A stretch of 64,000 nucleotides of DNA. Source: Uliginosibacterium flavum (lineage in GTDB: Bacteria; Pseudomonadota; Gammaproteobacteria; Burkholderiales; Rhodocyclaceae). The notes under the pieces are model-generated. The model ran no database searches. It worked only from the letters and a program-made list of their open reading frames with translations, and was not told where the DNA came from. Positions 35,655 through 46,642 of this stretch are shown piece by piece. The translations under genes were made by a program, and so were the position numbers. The DNA lies in assembly GCF_040566545.1 (NCBI RefSeq), contig NZ_JBEWZI010000001.1:124001-188000 (forward strand), read 5' to 3'. Each line of letters starts with the position of its first letter. The stretch's first letter is position 1.

Positions 35655-36272
35655 TCATTTTTTATCCACGCCCAGCAAGTACAGTTCTGCACTGCGATCA
35701 CGCGAAGCATCCGGCTTGCGCGACTGCACCGACTGGAACAACTTCAGCATTGCCGTCCGGTACTCCATGAAGCCCGCGCCCTGAAACACCTTGATAAGCA
35801 TATTGCCGCCTGGGCGAAGATGCTGCTGCGCGAAATCCAGCGCCAACTCGGCCAGATACATCATCCGGGCATCATCACTGACGGCGTTCCCGGACATATT
35901 GGGGGCCATATCCGAAAGAACAAGGTCCACGGCACGCCCGGCAAGCAAATGTTCAAATTCGGCCAATACCGAAGCCTCGCGAAAATCCCCTTGTAGGAAG
36001 CTCACGTCCGGCAAAGGATCCATGGGCAGGATATCCAGCGCGAACAACTGGCCGCTTGGCTTGACGCGTGGAGCCGCCACCTGTGACCAGGATCCGGGCG
36101 CAGAGCCCAAATCCACCACAACCATGCCCGGCTTCAAGAGCTTGTCTTTTTTGTCGATTTCCAGAAGCTTATAGACCGCGCGCGAACGCATGCCCTCAGC
36201 CTTGGCCTTAAGCACCCATGGGTCATTCAGATGCTCCTGCATCCAGCCTTTACTGGTTTTGCTGCGTTTCAT
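35655..36272 (-). CDS. rlmE: 23S rRNA (uridine-2'-O-)-methyltransferase
   Basis: The 205-residue RrmJ/FtsJ enzyme methylates U2552 in the A-loop of 23S rRNA. The SAM motif is VVDLGSAPGSWSQVA near residue 51. Catalytic residues fit LSDMAPNMSG (Asp) and NMLIKVFQG (Lys), with an upstream Lys near SRAVYKLLEID. It is divergent from yhbY across 47 bases, the arrangement seen widely in proteobacteria, and lies upstream of ftsH. Confidence 0.97.
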   Translation of the reverse strand: MKRSKTSKGWMQEHLNDPWVLKAKAEGMRSRAVYKLLEIDKKDKLLKPGMVVVDLGSAPGSWSQVAAPRVKPSGQLFALDILPMDPLPDVSFLQGDFREASVLAEFEHLLAGRAVDLVLSDMAPNMSGNAVSDDARMMYLAELALDFAQQHLRPGGNMLIKVFQGAGFMEYRTAMLKLFQSVQSRKPDASRDRSAELYLLGVDKK

Positions 36273-36319
36273 GGTCGATAACAGGTAAAATCAACGTTTG
36301 GAAAAGGAATTGCACTCAA

Positions 36320-36796
36320 ATGCTCGAAATATCATCTTCACTGCGCCGCGACCTGCGCGCAAAAGCCCACCATCTGGACCCCGTAGTCAGCATCGCCGGT
36401 AACGGTCTGAGCGCGTCCGTCCTGAAAGAAATTGACCTTGCACTGAAGGCTCACGAACTGATCAAGATCCGCGTCTTCGGGGATGACCGCGAAGCCCGCG
36501 CCGCCTATCTGCTGCAGATTTGTGTCGAACTCAAATGCGCCGCAGTTCAAAGCATCGGCAAACTGCTCGTGATTTTCCGCGAGAACCCCGAGCTGCATGT
36601 CGTCAAAGCCGCACCTGAAGCCAAGCGTCCGGGTCGTGGCAAACGCCCGCCCCGCGTAAAAGAAGCTGCCTTCGACAAGCGCCCTGGTCGGCCTACCACG
36701 GGCAACGCTCCGCGCAAATCGATGGCAGGGGCTCCAGAAGCGCGCTATCGCAAACCCAGCGCCGGTAGCAGCCGCGCCCGCAAGAGCGCACGTTAA
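36320..36796 (+). CDS. yhbY: YhbY-family RNA-binding protein
   Basis: The 158-residue protein has a CRS1-YhbY domain in residues 1-95, a fold that binds ribosomal RNA and is linked to large-subunit assembly. The signature around LKAHELIKIRVFGDDREAR is visible. A basic tail of about 60 residues rich in Arg, Lys, Pro and Ala follows, longer than the E. coli protein (about 97 residues). I chose ATG 36320, with AAGGA at 36304-36308. The upstream open frame would overlap rlmE. It ends at a strong terminator. Confidence 0.93.
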   Translation: MLEISSSLRRDLRAKAHHLDPVVSIAGNGLSASVLKEIDLALKAHELIKIRVFGDDREARAAYLLQICVELKCAAVQSIGKLLVIFRENPELHVVKAAPEAKRPGRGKRPPRVKEAAFDKRPGRPTTGNAPRKSMAGAPEARYRKPSAGSSRARKSAR

Positions 36797-36808
36797 GCCT
36801 CAAAAAAC

Positions 36809-36847
36809 AAAGGACCGCATCCCGAAAGGGTTGCCGTCCTTTTTTTG
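36809..36847 (+). terminator. Bidirectional terminator after yhbY
   Basis: An outer stem AAAGGAC/GTCCTTT encloses an inner CCCGAAAGGG hairpin and is followed by seven T residues at 36840-36846. A-runs on the left suggest it also ends minus-strand transcripts from the DUF4149 gene. Confidence 0.85.
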
Positions 36848-36849
36848 TT

Positions 36850-37302
36850 TCAACGCCTGAAAACCTGCGTCACCAAAGCCAGCCCCAGCACACTTTGGAT
36901 CAACCAGAGCAGGCTCGCTATCCCGTGCCAAGTCTGGAAACGGTTGCGCACAACCCCTTCCACCATTTCACGTGCGGTCGCACCACGCAATTGCTCGATG
37001 ATCGGCGCCACGCCAAAGTGCCCGGCGAGGACTAACAAAAGCATCAACGCAATCAGCCACAAAACCAGCAGTCTGAAAGCTCGCGCGCCCTCGCTGAAAA
37101 AGAGGTAAGCAAACAGATAAGCCGCACAAGCCATCCCGAGATAAGCCACAGCAGCAAACTGCTTGCCTGCCACGGTACCCGCCAGACTACGATCCGCTAC
37201 AAATAAAAACAGTGTTGGTGCCGAGATATAACCGATTGCCCACAATGAACCTACCCACAAGGTAATGGCAACAACGTAAAGGTAGTGGGCGAACTGGCGC
37301 AT
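36850..37302 (-). CDS. DUF4149 (TMEM205-like) membrane protein
   Basis: The 150-residue protein has four predicted membrane helices and no recognisable catalytic motif. The N-terminus VVAITLWVGSLWAIGYISAPTLF and the FQTWHGIASLLWLIQSVLGL segment near the end are typical of this family. The start chosen is ATG 37300-37302, four bases after the greA stop, so it is coupled to greA. Its function is unknown. The gene order greA, DUF4149, yhbY, rlmE is conserved in betaproteobacteria, which hints at an envelope or assembly role. Confidence 0.85.
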   Translation of the reverse strand: MRQFAHYLYVVAITLWVGSLWAIGYISAPTLFLFVADRSLAGTVAGKQFAAVAYLGMACAAYLFAYLFFSEGARAFRLLVLWLIALMLLLVLAGHFGVAPIIEQLRGATAREMVEGVVRNRFQTWHGIASLLWLIQSVLGLALVTQVFRR

Positions 37303-37306
37303 CGCG

Positions 37307-37783
37307 TCAGATATAGCGAATGTCGATGATCTCGTACTCGCGCACACCGCCAGGCGCCTGCACCTCAGCCACATCACCGACATACTTGCCAATCAGCGCG
37401 CGTGCAATCGGTGAGCTAATCGAGATTTTCCCCGCCTTCAGATCAGCCTCGTCCTCACCCACGATCTGATACAGCACACGGCCTCCCGAACTCAGATCCT
37501 CAAGATCCACGGTTGCACCAAACACACAGCGCCCCTCCGCATCCAGCAAGGTCGGATCAATAATCTCGGCGGTCGACAATTTGCTATCGACTTCGGCAAT
37601 GCGTCCTTCGACAAAGCCTTGACGCTCTTTGGCAGCATCGTACTCTGCGTTTTCAGATAGATCGCCATGCGAACGCGCCTCGGCAATTGCCGCGATCACA
37701 CTTGGGCGCTCCACCGTTTTCAGGCGGTGCAGTTCAGCGCGCAGCATTGCTGCACCATTCACGGTCAAGGGAGTTTTTACCAT
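37307..37783 (-). CDS. greA: Transcription elongation factor GreA
   Basis: The 158-residue factor rescues backtracked RNA polymerase by stimulating transcript cleavage. The N-terminal coiled coil carries the acidic tip ARSHGDLSENAEYDAAKERQ with the catalytic Asp and Glu (DLSENAEY). The C-terminal FKBP-like domain contains GKISISSPIARALIGK. The start is 5 bases after the carB stop, so it belongs to the carAB-greA transcript. Confidence 0.97.
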   Translation of the reverse strand: MVKTPLTVNGAAMLRAELHRLKTVERPSVIAAIAEARSHGDLSENAEYDAAKERQGFVEGRIAEVDSKLSTAEIIDPTLLDAEGRCVFGATVDLEDLSSGGRVLYQIVGEDEADLKAGKISISSPIARALIGKYVGDVAEVQAPGGVREYEIIDIRYI

Positions 37784-37788
37784 GGCGA

Positions 37789-40998
<3,210 letters not shown>

Positions 40999-41007
40999 TT
41001 CTTTACC

Positions 41008-41037
41008 GGGAAGAGGGAAGGAGAAAGGGAGAAGGGA
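41008..41037. repeat. Homopurine mirror repeat just upstream of carB
   Basis: The plus strand here is 30 bases of A and G only. About the centre 41022, 13 of 14 base pairs are mirror-symmetric (41008-41036), the layout that can form an intramolecular triplex. On the carB mRNA the same tract is all pyrimidine and lies 9 bases before the ATG, where a Shine-Dalgarno would be expected. Only GGTAAAG closer to the ATG could serve as a weak ribosome binding site. Confidence 0.75.
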
Positions 41038-41153
41038 TAAAACCCTTTGCACCCAGCCTGGCCTTACACGCTCTTCACTTCTCCATAAGACTGAATTCTT
41101 TTCGACAAAACGGCAAAGCGAGACAAAACCCCATCCCTTTTGCCCTTCTCACC

Positions 41154-42299
41154 TTACTGTTTTGCTGCCGCCATCAGATCAATGAAACGGTCAAACAGAT
41201 AGGCAACATCATGCGGACCGGGGCTGGCTTCCGGGTGCCCCTGAAAACACAAGGCCGGACGATCCGTCCAGACCAGGCCTTGCAGGCTGCCGTCAAACAG
41301 GGATACATGCGAGGCGCGCACATTGGCAGGCAGCGTTTTTTCATCCACCGCAAAACCATGGTTCTGGCTGGTAATCAAAACGCGGCCAGAATCCAGGTCC
41401 TTGACCGGGTGATTCGCACCGTGATGGCCAAATTTCATCTTCAGCGTCTTTGCGCCAGCAGCCAGCCCCAGAATCTGATGCCCCAGGCAGATGCCGAAAG
41501 TTGGCAATTTGCACTCAAGGAATTCGCGTGCAGCAGCAATCGCGTAATCGCAGGGCTCCGGATCGCCCGGGCCGTTGGACAGGAATACACCGTCCGGGTT
41601 CATGGCCAGCACTTCGGCAGCCGAAGTCTTCGCCGGCACCACGGTCAGCTTGCAACCGCGCTCGGCCAGCATATGCAGGATGTTTTTCTTGACGCCGAAA
41701 TCGTAGGCCACAACATGAAACTTCGCCTCAGCCTGCTCGATAAAGCCCTTGCCGAGCTTCCACTCACCGGAAGTCCAGGTGTAGGCCTTGTCCGTCGTAA
41801 CGACTTTGGCCAGATCCATACCAGCCAGACCGGGAAAACCCCGCGCTTCGGCAATGGCCGCTTCAACATTCAGATCCTTGGCATTCGTGGATGTCACCAG
41901 ACAACCTGCCTGAGCACCTTTTTCGCGCAAGATCCGTGTGAGTTTGCGCGTATCAATCCCGGCAATTCCCACCACGTTCTCGGCCTTCATGTACGCATCC
42001 AGCGTCTGCTCGGAGCGAAAATTCGAGACCAGCAGCGGCAGATCGCGAATCACCAAGCCCGCCGCACACACGCGACCGGACTCACAATCTTCGCGATTCA
42101 CGCCCACATTGCCGATGTGCGGGTGCGTCAGCGTCACAATCTGGCGGGTATAGGATGGATCGGTCAGAATTTCCTGATAGCCGGTAATGGCAGTATTGAA
42201 AACCACCTCACCGACGCTCCTGCCCACGGCGCCAATACCCTGTCCATGAAAAACTGTCCCGTCAGCGAGGGCGAGAAGGGCGTAAAGGATGTCCGTCAC
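41154..42299 (-). CDS. carA: Carbamoyl-phosphate synthase small subunit
   Basis: The 381-residue glutaminase subunit supplies ammonia to CarB. The nucleophile Cys is in FGICLGHQILGLA near residue 263. His and Glu of the triad are in GHPEASPGP near 348. I chose the GTG at 42297-42299 (MTDILYALLALADG) because CAGGAG lies eight bases upstream. The longer frame from 42362 would extend into the leader structure. A promoter at 42437-42466 and a pair of alternative hairpins precede the gene. Confidence 0.96.
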   Translation of the reverse strand: MTDILYALLALADGTVFHGQGIGAVGRSVGEVVFNTAITGYQEILTDPSYTRQIVTLTHPHIGNVGVNREDCESGRVCAAGLVIRDLPLLVSNFRSEQTLDAYMKAENVVGIAGIDTRKLTRILREKGAQAGCLVTSTNAKDLNVEAAIAEARGFPGLAGMDLAKVVTTDKAYTWTSGEWKLGKGFIEQAEAKFHVVAYDFGVKKNILHMLAERGCKLTVVPAKTSAAEVLAMNPDGVFLSNGPGDPEPCDYAIAAAREFLECKLPTFGICLGHQILGLAAGAKTLKMKFGHHGANHPVKDLDSGRVLITSQNHGFAVDEKTLPANVRASHVSLFDGSLQGLVWTDRPALCFQGHPEASPGPHDVAYLFDRFIDLMAAAKQ

Positions 42300-42353
42300 G
42301 ATCAATACTCCTGAAAACCGGTGAAATCGGGCCTCTTGTGCTGAATCGCTGTC

Positions 42354-42420
42354 AAAAAACAACGGGCCAAGCCGGGCTGCCGACGTGAAAAACGGGACCC
42401 GTCTTTTCAGACGAGTCCCG
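42354..42420 (-). promoter_or_regulatory. carA leader hairpins, possible attenuator
   Basis: On the minus strand a strong hairpin (CGGGACtCGTCT, GAAA loop, AGACGgGTCCCG; 42393-42420) is followed by five T residues, a terminator layout. The segment ACGGGTC in its 3' half (42396-42402) can also pair with GGCCCGT (42362-42368), which is followed by T6. The two folds exclude each other. Both lie between the best carA promoter and the carA start. Confidence 0.6.
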
Positions 42421-42436
42421 CTTGCAAACTCTGACG

Positions 42437-42466
42437 ATTATAGCCCGAAACCGGGCCCTCCGGCAA
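42437..42466 (-). promoter_or_regulatory. Sigma-70 promoter for carAB
   Basis: On the minus strand TTGCCG (42461-42466) and TATAAT (42437-42442) are 18 bases apart. The promoter lies 15 bases after the stop of the upstream kinase gene. The leader to the carA GTG would be about 130 bases and would begin just before the hairpin at 42420. Confidence 0.8.
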
Positions 42467-42480
42467 GGATCGCCGGCGCC

Positions 42481-45087
42481 TCAAGGCCCCTCTTCCGGTA
42501 ATTGCGAGCGCAAATAGGCGGCGACGCGCGACAATTCGGCCAGCAATTCCGGCACGCCATGTATCGCCCGCGACACATCTCCTTTGCGCGCAGCCACTTC
42601 AATTTGCTGCGCAGTCTCTGCAGCCGTCACGGCGCCAAAAACACCAACCGATGACTTCATTGAATGCGCTACCGCACACAAAACCTTGCCATCCTGATTA
42701 CGCGCGGCCTGCTCCAGCAAAGCATAATTTTTGGCGTAATCAGCCAGGAAAATCGCAATCAAGGCATGCAGGGACGCCTCATCGCCATCCAGCAACTCAC
42801 GGGTTTGCGACAGATCGGCCACAGGTGCGTCGTTTGCCTCCATATCCACGCCTGCCGCCAGAGCGGCCAGACCGCCTTCAAAATCAGTCTCCTCCATGCG
42901 CCGACTGACTCGCTCAATCGCAGCAAACAGCTCATAGGGCTGAACCGGCTTGGATACGTAATCATCCATCCCGGCCTCAAGACAGCGTTCGCGATCACCC
43001 TGCATCACGTGTGCGGTCATAGCAATGATCGGCGTCACCTCCCAGCGCCCGGACATCGCCCAACTGCGCCGCGCCTCGCGCGCCCGGATCGCCTTGGTGG
43101 CATCCAGCCCGCCCAGCACCGGCATCTGCACATCCATCAGGATCAGATCAAAACGCCGTTTTTCGAACCACTCAATCGCCTCCTGCCCATCACCGGCTGC
43201 GACGACCTCATAACCGGCGCGCTGCAGAATTTTGGTCGCCACGGTCTGATTGACGGGGTTGTCCTCCACCAGCAGAACCGACCGGGCTTTCTGTGGAGGA
43301 GAGACTCCCGGCGCACGAATCAGGCTTTCATCGATCTGGAATTCGGCCAGCGGACTTTCCAGCGTCTCATCCTCATCCTGCGCTGGCGTCAGCGCCAGGC
43401 GGATCGCGTCGAGCAGGTCATTGGAAGACACCGGCTTGACGACATTCGAGCGCACCCCGAACTGGCGGCAACGCGCCGCATCGTTACGCTGGCTGTCCGA
43501 GGTCATCATCATGATGATCCGGTCGCAGGGCGCGCCTTCACCGTGAAAATAGGCCGGCAAGGCGAAACCGCCCGGATCCGGCATGTTCGCGTCGATCAGC
43601 ATGATATCGAAGGGAAAACCGCTCTTGCTGGCTTGCTTGAGCAGCGCATCGGCCTCTTCGCCGCTGGCCGCCAGATCCACCGAGAAACCCCAGCGTCGCA
43701 GATTCCCCGCCAGCCCGCGCGCCGCCACGGCATTGGCCTCGACCACCAGCACATTCATGCGCGCATAGCGCGGATCCGGTCGCTCGGACTTGACCGCATC
43801 ACGCACGGCGCTGACTTCGATCGTAAATGAAAAGGTACTCCCCGCATCCTGCTCGCTAACCAGCCAGATCCGCCCACGCATCAGCTCTACCAGCCTGCGG
43901 CAGATCGCCAAGCCCAGGCCCGTGCCGCCATAACGCCGCGTCGTCGAGGTATCCGCCTGAGAGAAAGCGCCGAACACCTCCGCCTGTTTGCTGCGCGCGA
44001 TGCCAATCCCGGTATCCCGGATATCGAACTGCAGACGCACCTGCGAGCCTTCGCGCAGCACTGTTTTTACGGAGACTTCGACTTCGCCGTGCTCGGTAAA
44101 CTTGATCGCATTGCCGAGCAGATTCATCAGCACCTGACGCAGACGATTCGGATCGCCACGCAGAACCTGGGGCGTGTCCTGACTGATGCCGAACACCAGC
44201 TCCAGGCCCTTCTGATGGCCGCGTAAAGCCAGAGCCTTGAAGGTATCCGAGATCACTGCCGGCAGCGAAAACTCGATATCTTCCAGCTCCAGCTTACCGG
44301 CTTCGATCTTCGAGAAATCCAGAATATCGTTGATGATCGCCAACAGCGATTCAGCCGAAGACTTTACGGTTTGCAGATAGCCGCGCTGCTCGGAATCCAG
44401 CTGCGTATCCAGCGCCAGTTCGGTCATGCCGATGATGCCGTTCATAGGCGTGCGGATTTCATGGCTCATATTGGCCAGAAAATCGCCCTTGGCACGACTG
44501 GCTGATTCTGCGGCCTCCTTGGCGCGCAGCATCTCCAGCTCCCAGCCCTTGCGCTCGGTCACGTTGCGATGCGTCCCGACCACCCGCACCGGCTGTCCAT
44601 CGGCCGCACGCGCCACCACCCGGCCATGCGTGGCGATCCAGCGCCAGTCACCATTCTGTGCGCGCAGACGATACTCCGCCTCGAAATCCTCACTGCCGCC
44701 AGCCAGATGCAGTTCAATACGCTCGCGCACTGCCACCACATCTTCAGGATGAATCAACAACTCCCAATCCGTCCGGGTATTGCCGAACACCCCCTCGGCG
44801 TAACCCAGGCCGCGCTTCCACAGCTCGCTCAGAAAGAACTGGCCGCTGCGCAGATCCCAGTCCCACAAACCGTCATGGCGATTATCCAGCGCCAGCGAGA
44901 GGCGATCTTTTTCACGCAGCTGCTGGTCCATCAAACGCACCAGACGCCAAGCCAGCTTGAGCGGCTCGCTCCCCGGATCTTCGAAGCTATCGTTCAACCC
45001 GGTCCGCACCGCCAGTGCACGCAAGGCATCGCGCAAAGCCGCGAGGTCCGGACTGGATGCATCAGAGGGTTTGAGCTTTGTCGGCAT
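42481..45087 (-). CDS. Hybrid sensor histidine kinase with two receiver domains and an HPt domain
   Basis: The 868-residue protein appears cytoplasmic, with no membrane helix. The order is an N-terminal helical segment (1-60), PAS/PAC (about 62-180), HisKA with phospho-acceptor H209 (NMSHEIRTPMNG) and an HATPase domain (N326, DTGIGI, GGTGLGL). Receiver 1 (about 444-565) has D499 and K551. Receiver 2 (about 602-730) has D652 and K713. An HPt domain has H808 (AHSMKSS). Receiver 1 lacks the usual acidic pair (VVEANA, E450-A451), so it may bind metal poorly. It resembles BarA- or TorS-type phosphorelays, but no response regulator is adjacent, so it is an orphan. The stimulus is unknown. The gene sits between argD/astC and carA. 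Confidence 0.92.
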   Translation of the reverse strand: MPTKLKPSDASSPDLAALRDALRALAVRTGLNDSFEDPGSEPLKLAWRLVRLMDQQLREKDRLSLALDNRHDGLWDWDLRSGQFFLSELWKRGLGYAEGVFGNTRTDWELLIHPEDVVAVRERIELHLAGGSEDFEAEYRLRAQNGDWRWIATHGRVVARAADGQPVRVVGTHRNVTERKGWELEMLRAKEAAESASRAKGDFLANMSHEIRTPMNGIIGMTELALDTQLDSEQRGYLQTVKSSAESLLAIINDILDFSKIEAGKLELEDIEFSLPAVISDTFKALALRGHQKGLELVFGISQDTPQVLRGDPNRLRQVLMNLLGNAIKFTEHGEVEVSVKTVLREGSQVRLQFDIRDTGIGIARSKQAEVFGAFSQADTSTTRRYGGTGLGLAICRRLVELMRGRIWLVSEQDAGSTFSFTIEVSAVRDAVKSERPDPRYARMNVLVVEANAVAARGLAGNLRRWGFSVDLAASGEEADALLKQASKSGFPFDIMLIDANMPDPGGFALPAYFHGEGAPCDRIIMMMTSDSQRNDAARCRQFGVRSNVVKPVSSNDLLDAIRLALTPAQDEDETLESPLAEFQIDESLIRAPGVSPPQKARSVLLVEDNPVNQTVATKILQRAGYEVVAAGDGQEAIEWFEKRRFDLILMDVQMPVLGGLDATKAIRAREARRSWAMSGRWEVTPIIAMTAHVMQGDRERCLEAGMDDYVSKPVQPYELFAAIERVSRRMEETDFEGGLAALAAGVDMEANDAPVADLSQTRELLDGDEASLHALIAIFLADYAKNYALLEQAARNQDGKVLCAVAHSMKSSVGVFGAVTAAETAQQIEVAARKGDVSRAIHGVPELLAELSRVAAYLRSQLPEEGP

Positions 45088-45100
45088 GAGCCTGAAGCAT

Positions 45101-45125
45101 AAAAGGACGGGGCTTACGCCCCGTC
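45101..45125 (-). terminator. Rho-independent terminator after the aminotransferase gene
   Basis: On the minus strand the 7-bp stem ACGGGGC/GCCCCGT with a 4-base loop is followed by CCTTTTA. It lies 14 bases after the stop of the argD/astC-like gene and before the kinase start. Confidence 0.85.
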
Positions 45126-45138
45126 ACACAACATCGAA

Positions 45139-46353
45139 TCAGAGCGCTGCCATCTGCGCGCAGGTTTTTTCCAGACGATCCAGCCCTTCATCCAGCTCGG
45201 CATCCGAGATGATCAAGGAGGTCGCCAGACGCACCACATTTGGCCCCGCCACGATGTGCAGCACGCCATTGCTGGCTGCCGCCGCCATGAACGCGCCAGC
45301 CTGACCGGAAAATTTCGGTGTCAGCTCGCAGCCCAGCCACAGGCCCGATTCACGTACTTCCGAGAAACAGCCGTACTGCGCACCCATGGCGCGCAAACGC
45401 TCAGCCGCATGCGCCGCCTTGCGCTTCACGCCAGCCAGCACGTCCGGCGCACTGATCACGTCGAATACCGCCTCTGCCACGGCACAGGCCAGCGGGTTGC
45501 CGCCGAAGGTGCTGCCATGCACGCCGGGGGTGAAATGCTTGTCCGCCACCGCAGCGGTGGTCAGCATCACACCGATCGGAAAACCGCCACCGATGCCCTT
45601 GGCCGTGGTCAGAATGTCCGGCACCACCCCGGTATTCATATAGGCGTACAGCGCGCCAGTGCGGCCATTGCCGGACTGCACTTCATCGAAAATCAGACTG
45701 GCATCAAACTCGGTCGCCAACTCGCGCAACAGCTTGAGGAATTCCGGCTGCACCGGCACCACGCCGCTCTCGCCCACCACCGGCTCGACGATGATCGCGC
45801 AGGTGTTCTTGCCGACCACGCGACGCAGCGCCTCTACGTCGTGCAGATCGATATGCACGATGCCGGCCGGATTCGGCCCCATGCCTGACGAATACTTGGC
45901 CTGCCCCCCCACCGACACGGTGAAGAAGGTCCGGCCGTGGAAACTGCCGTTGAAGGCGATGATGTCGATTTTCTCCGGACCATACTTGTCGACCGCACAC
46001 TTGCGCGCCAGCTTCAAAGCCGCCTCGTTGGCCTCGGCTCCAGAGTTGCAATAGAAAATGCGCTCGGCAAAAGTCGCCTCACACAGCTTCTTCGCCAGGC
46101 TCAGCGCCGGCTCATTCGTGTAGTAATTCGACACATGCCACAGCTTGGCAGCCTGCTCGGTCAGCGCCTTGACCATTACAGGATGGGCATGCCCCAGGGA
46201 AGTGACCGCCACGCCCGCACCAAAATCGATGTAATCGCGGCCCTGCTGATCCCACAGGCGTGAGCCCTCGCCTCGCACGAAAATCATCTCGAGCGGGGAA
46301 AACACGGGAACCATGTAGCGATCAAAATCGGCGCGTTCAACAGCAGGCTTCAC
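45139..46353 (-). CDS. Acetylornithine / succinylornithine aminotransferase family (ArgD/AstC)
   Basis: The 404-residue class III PLP aminotransferase has the PLP lysine in TTAKGIGGGFPIG near residue 250. NSGAEANEAALKLAR near 103 and IIVEPVVGESGVVP near 187 bind the cofactor, and FNGSFHGRTFFTVSVGG near 137 is typical of the family. It could act in arginine synthesis (ArgD), arginine breakdown (AstC) or lysine synthesis (DapC). No ast or arg genes are beside it, so I leave the symbol blank. The start is GTG 46351-46353 with AGGGG eight bases upstream. Confidence 0.88.
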   Translation of the reverse strand: MKPAVERADFDRYMVPVFSPLEMIFVRGEGSRLWDQQGRDYIDFGAGVAVTSLGHAHPVMVKALTEQAAKLWHVSNYYTNEPALSLAKKLCEATFAERIFYCNSGAEANEAALKLARKCAVDKYGPEKIDIIAFNGSFHGRTFFTVSVGGQAKYSSGMGPNPAGIVHIDLHDVEALRRVVGKNTCAIIVEPVVGESGVVPVQPEFLKLLRELATEFDASLIFDEVQSGNGRTGALYAYMNTGVVPDILTTAKGIGGGFPIGVMLTTAAVADKHFTPGVHGSTFGGNPLACAVAEAVFDVISAPDVLAGVKRKAAHAAERLRAMGAQYGCFSEVRESGLWLGCELTPKFSGQAGAFMAAAASNGVLHIVAGPNVVRLATSLIISDAELDEGLDRLEKTCAQMAAL

Positions 46354-46486
46354 TTCAAAACCCCTTTTTCAAAAAAGACGAGGCCGCCCACACGAGCGGC
46401 CAGACAGCATTTTAAGGGCAAAGCGCGGCGAACTGTTTGTGTCCCTCCCATTCCGACGGGCGGCGAAGCTCATCGACATCTGCCAG

Positions 46487-46630
46487 CTGAAGAGCCGCTC
46501 TGCGCGTTGATCTACAAAGCACATGCCAGTACAAGTCCGCCAGATATGCCTGCGCAAGACAGACCTCCGAAGAAGTCCGTCCCGCGCGGCTCTCCAGCTA
46601 CTCAGTCCTCAGCACTCATTGCTCAGTCCT
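46487..46630. repeat. Dispersed repeat with heptamer array (copy 3)
   Basis: The gap between tldD and the aminotransferase gene holds GCTGAAGAGCCGC (46486-46498) and GATCTACA at 46509-46516. The inverted core CGCGCGGCTCTCCAG is at 46583-46597. Immediately after it, four degenerate 7-base units (CTCAGTC, CTCAGCA, CTCATTG, CTCAGTC; 46601-46628) form a tandem array. The first 60 bases align closely with the copy at 53043. Confidence 0.7.
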
Positions 46631-46642
46631 GTGCGTAACGCC

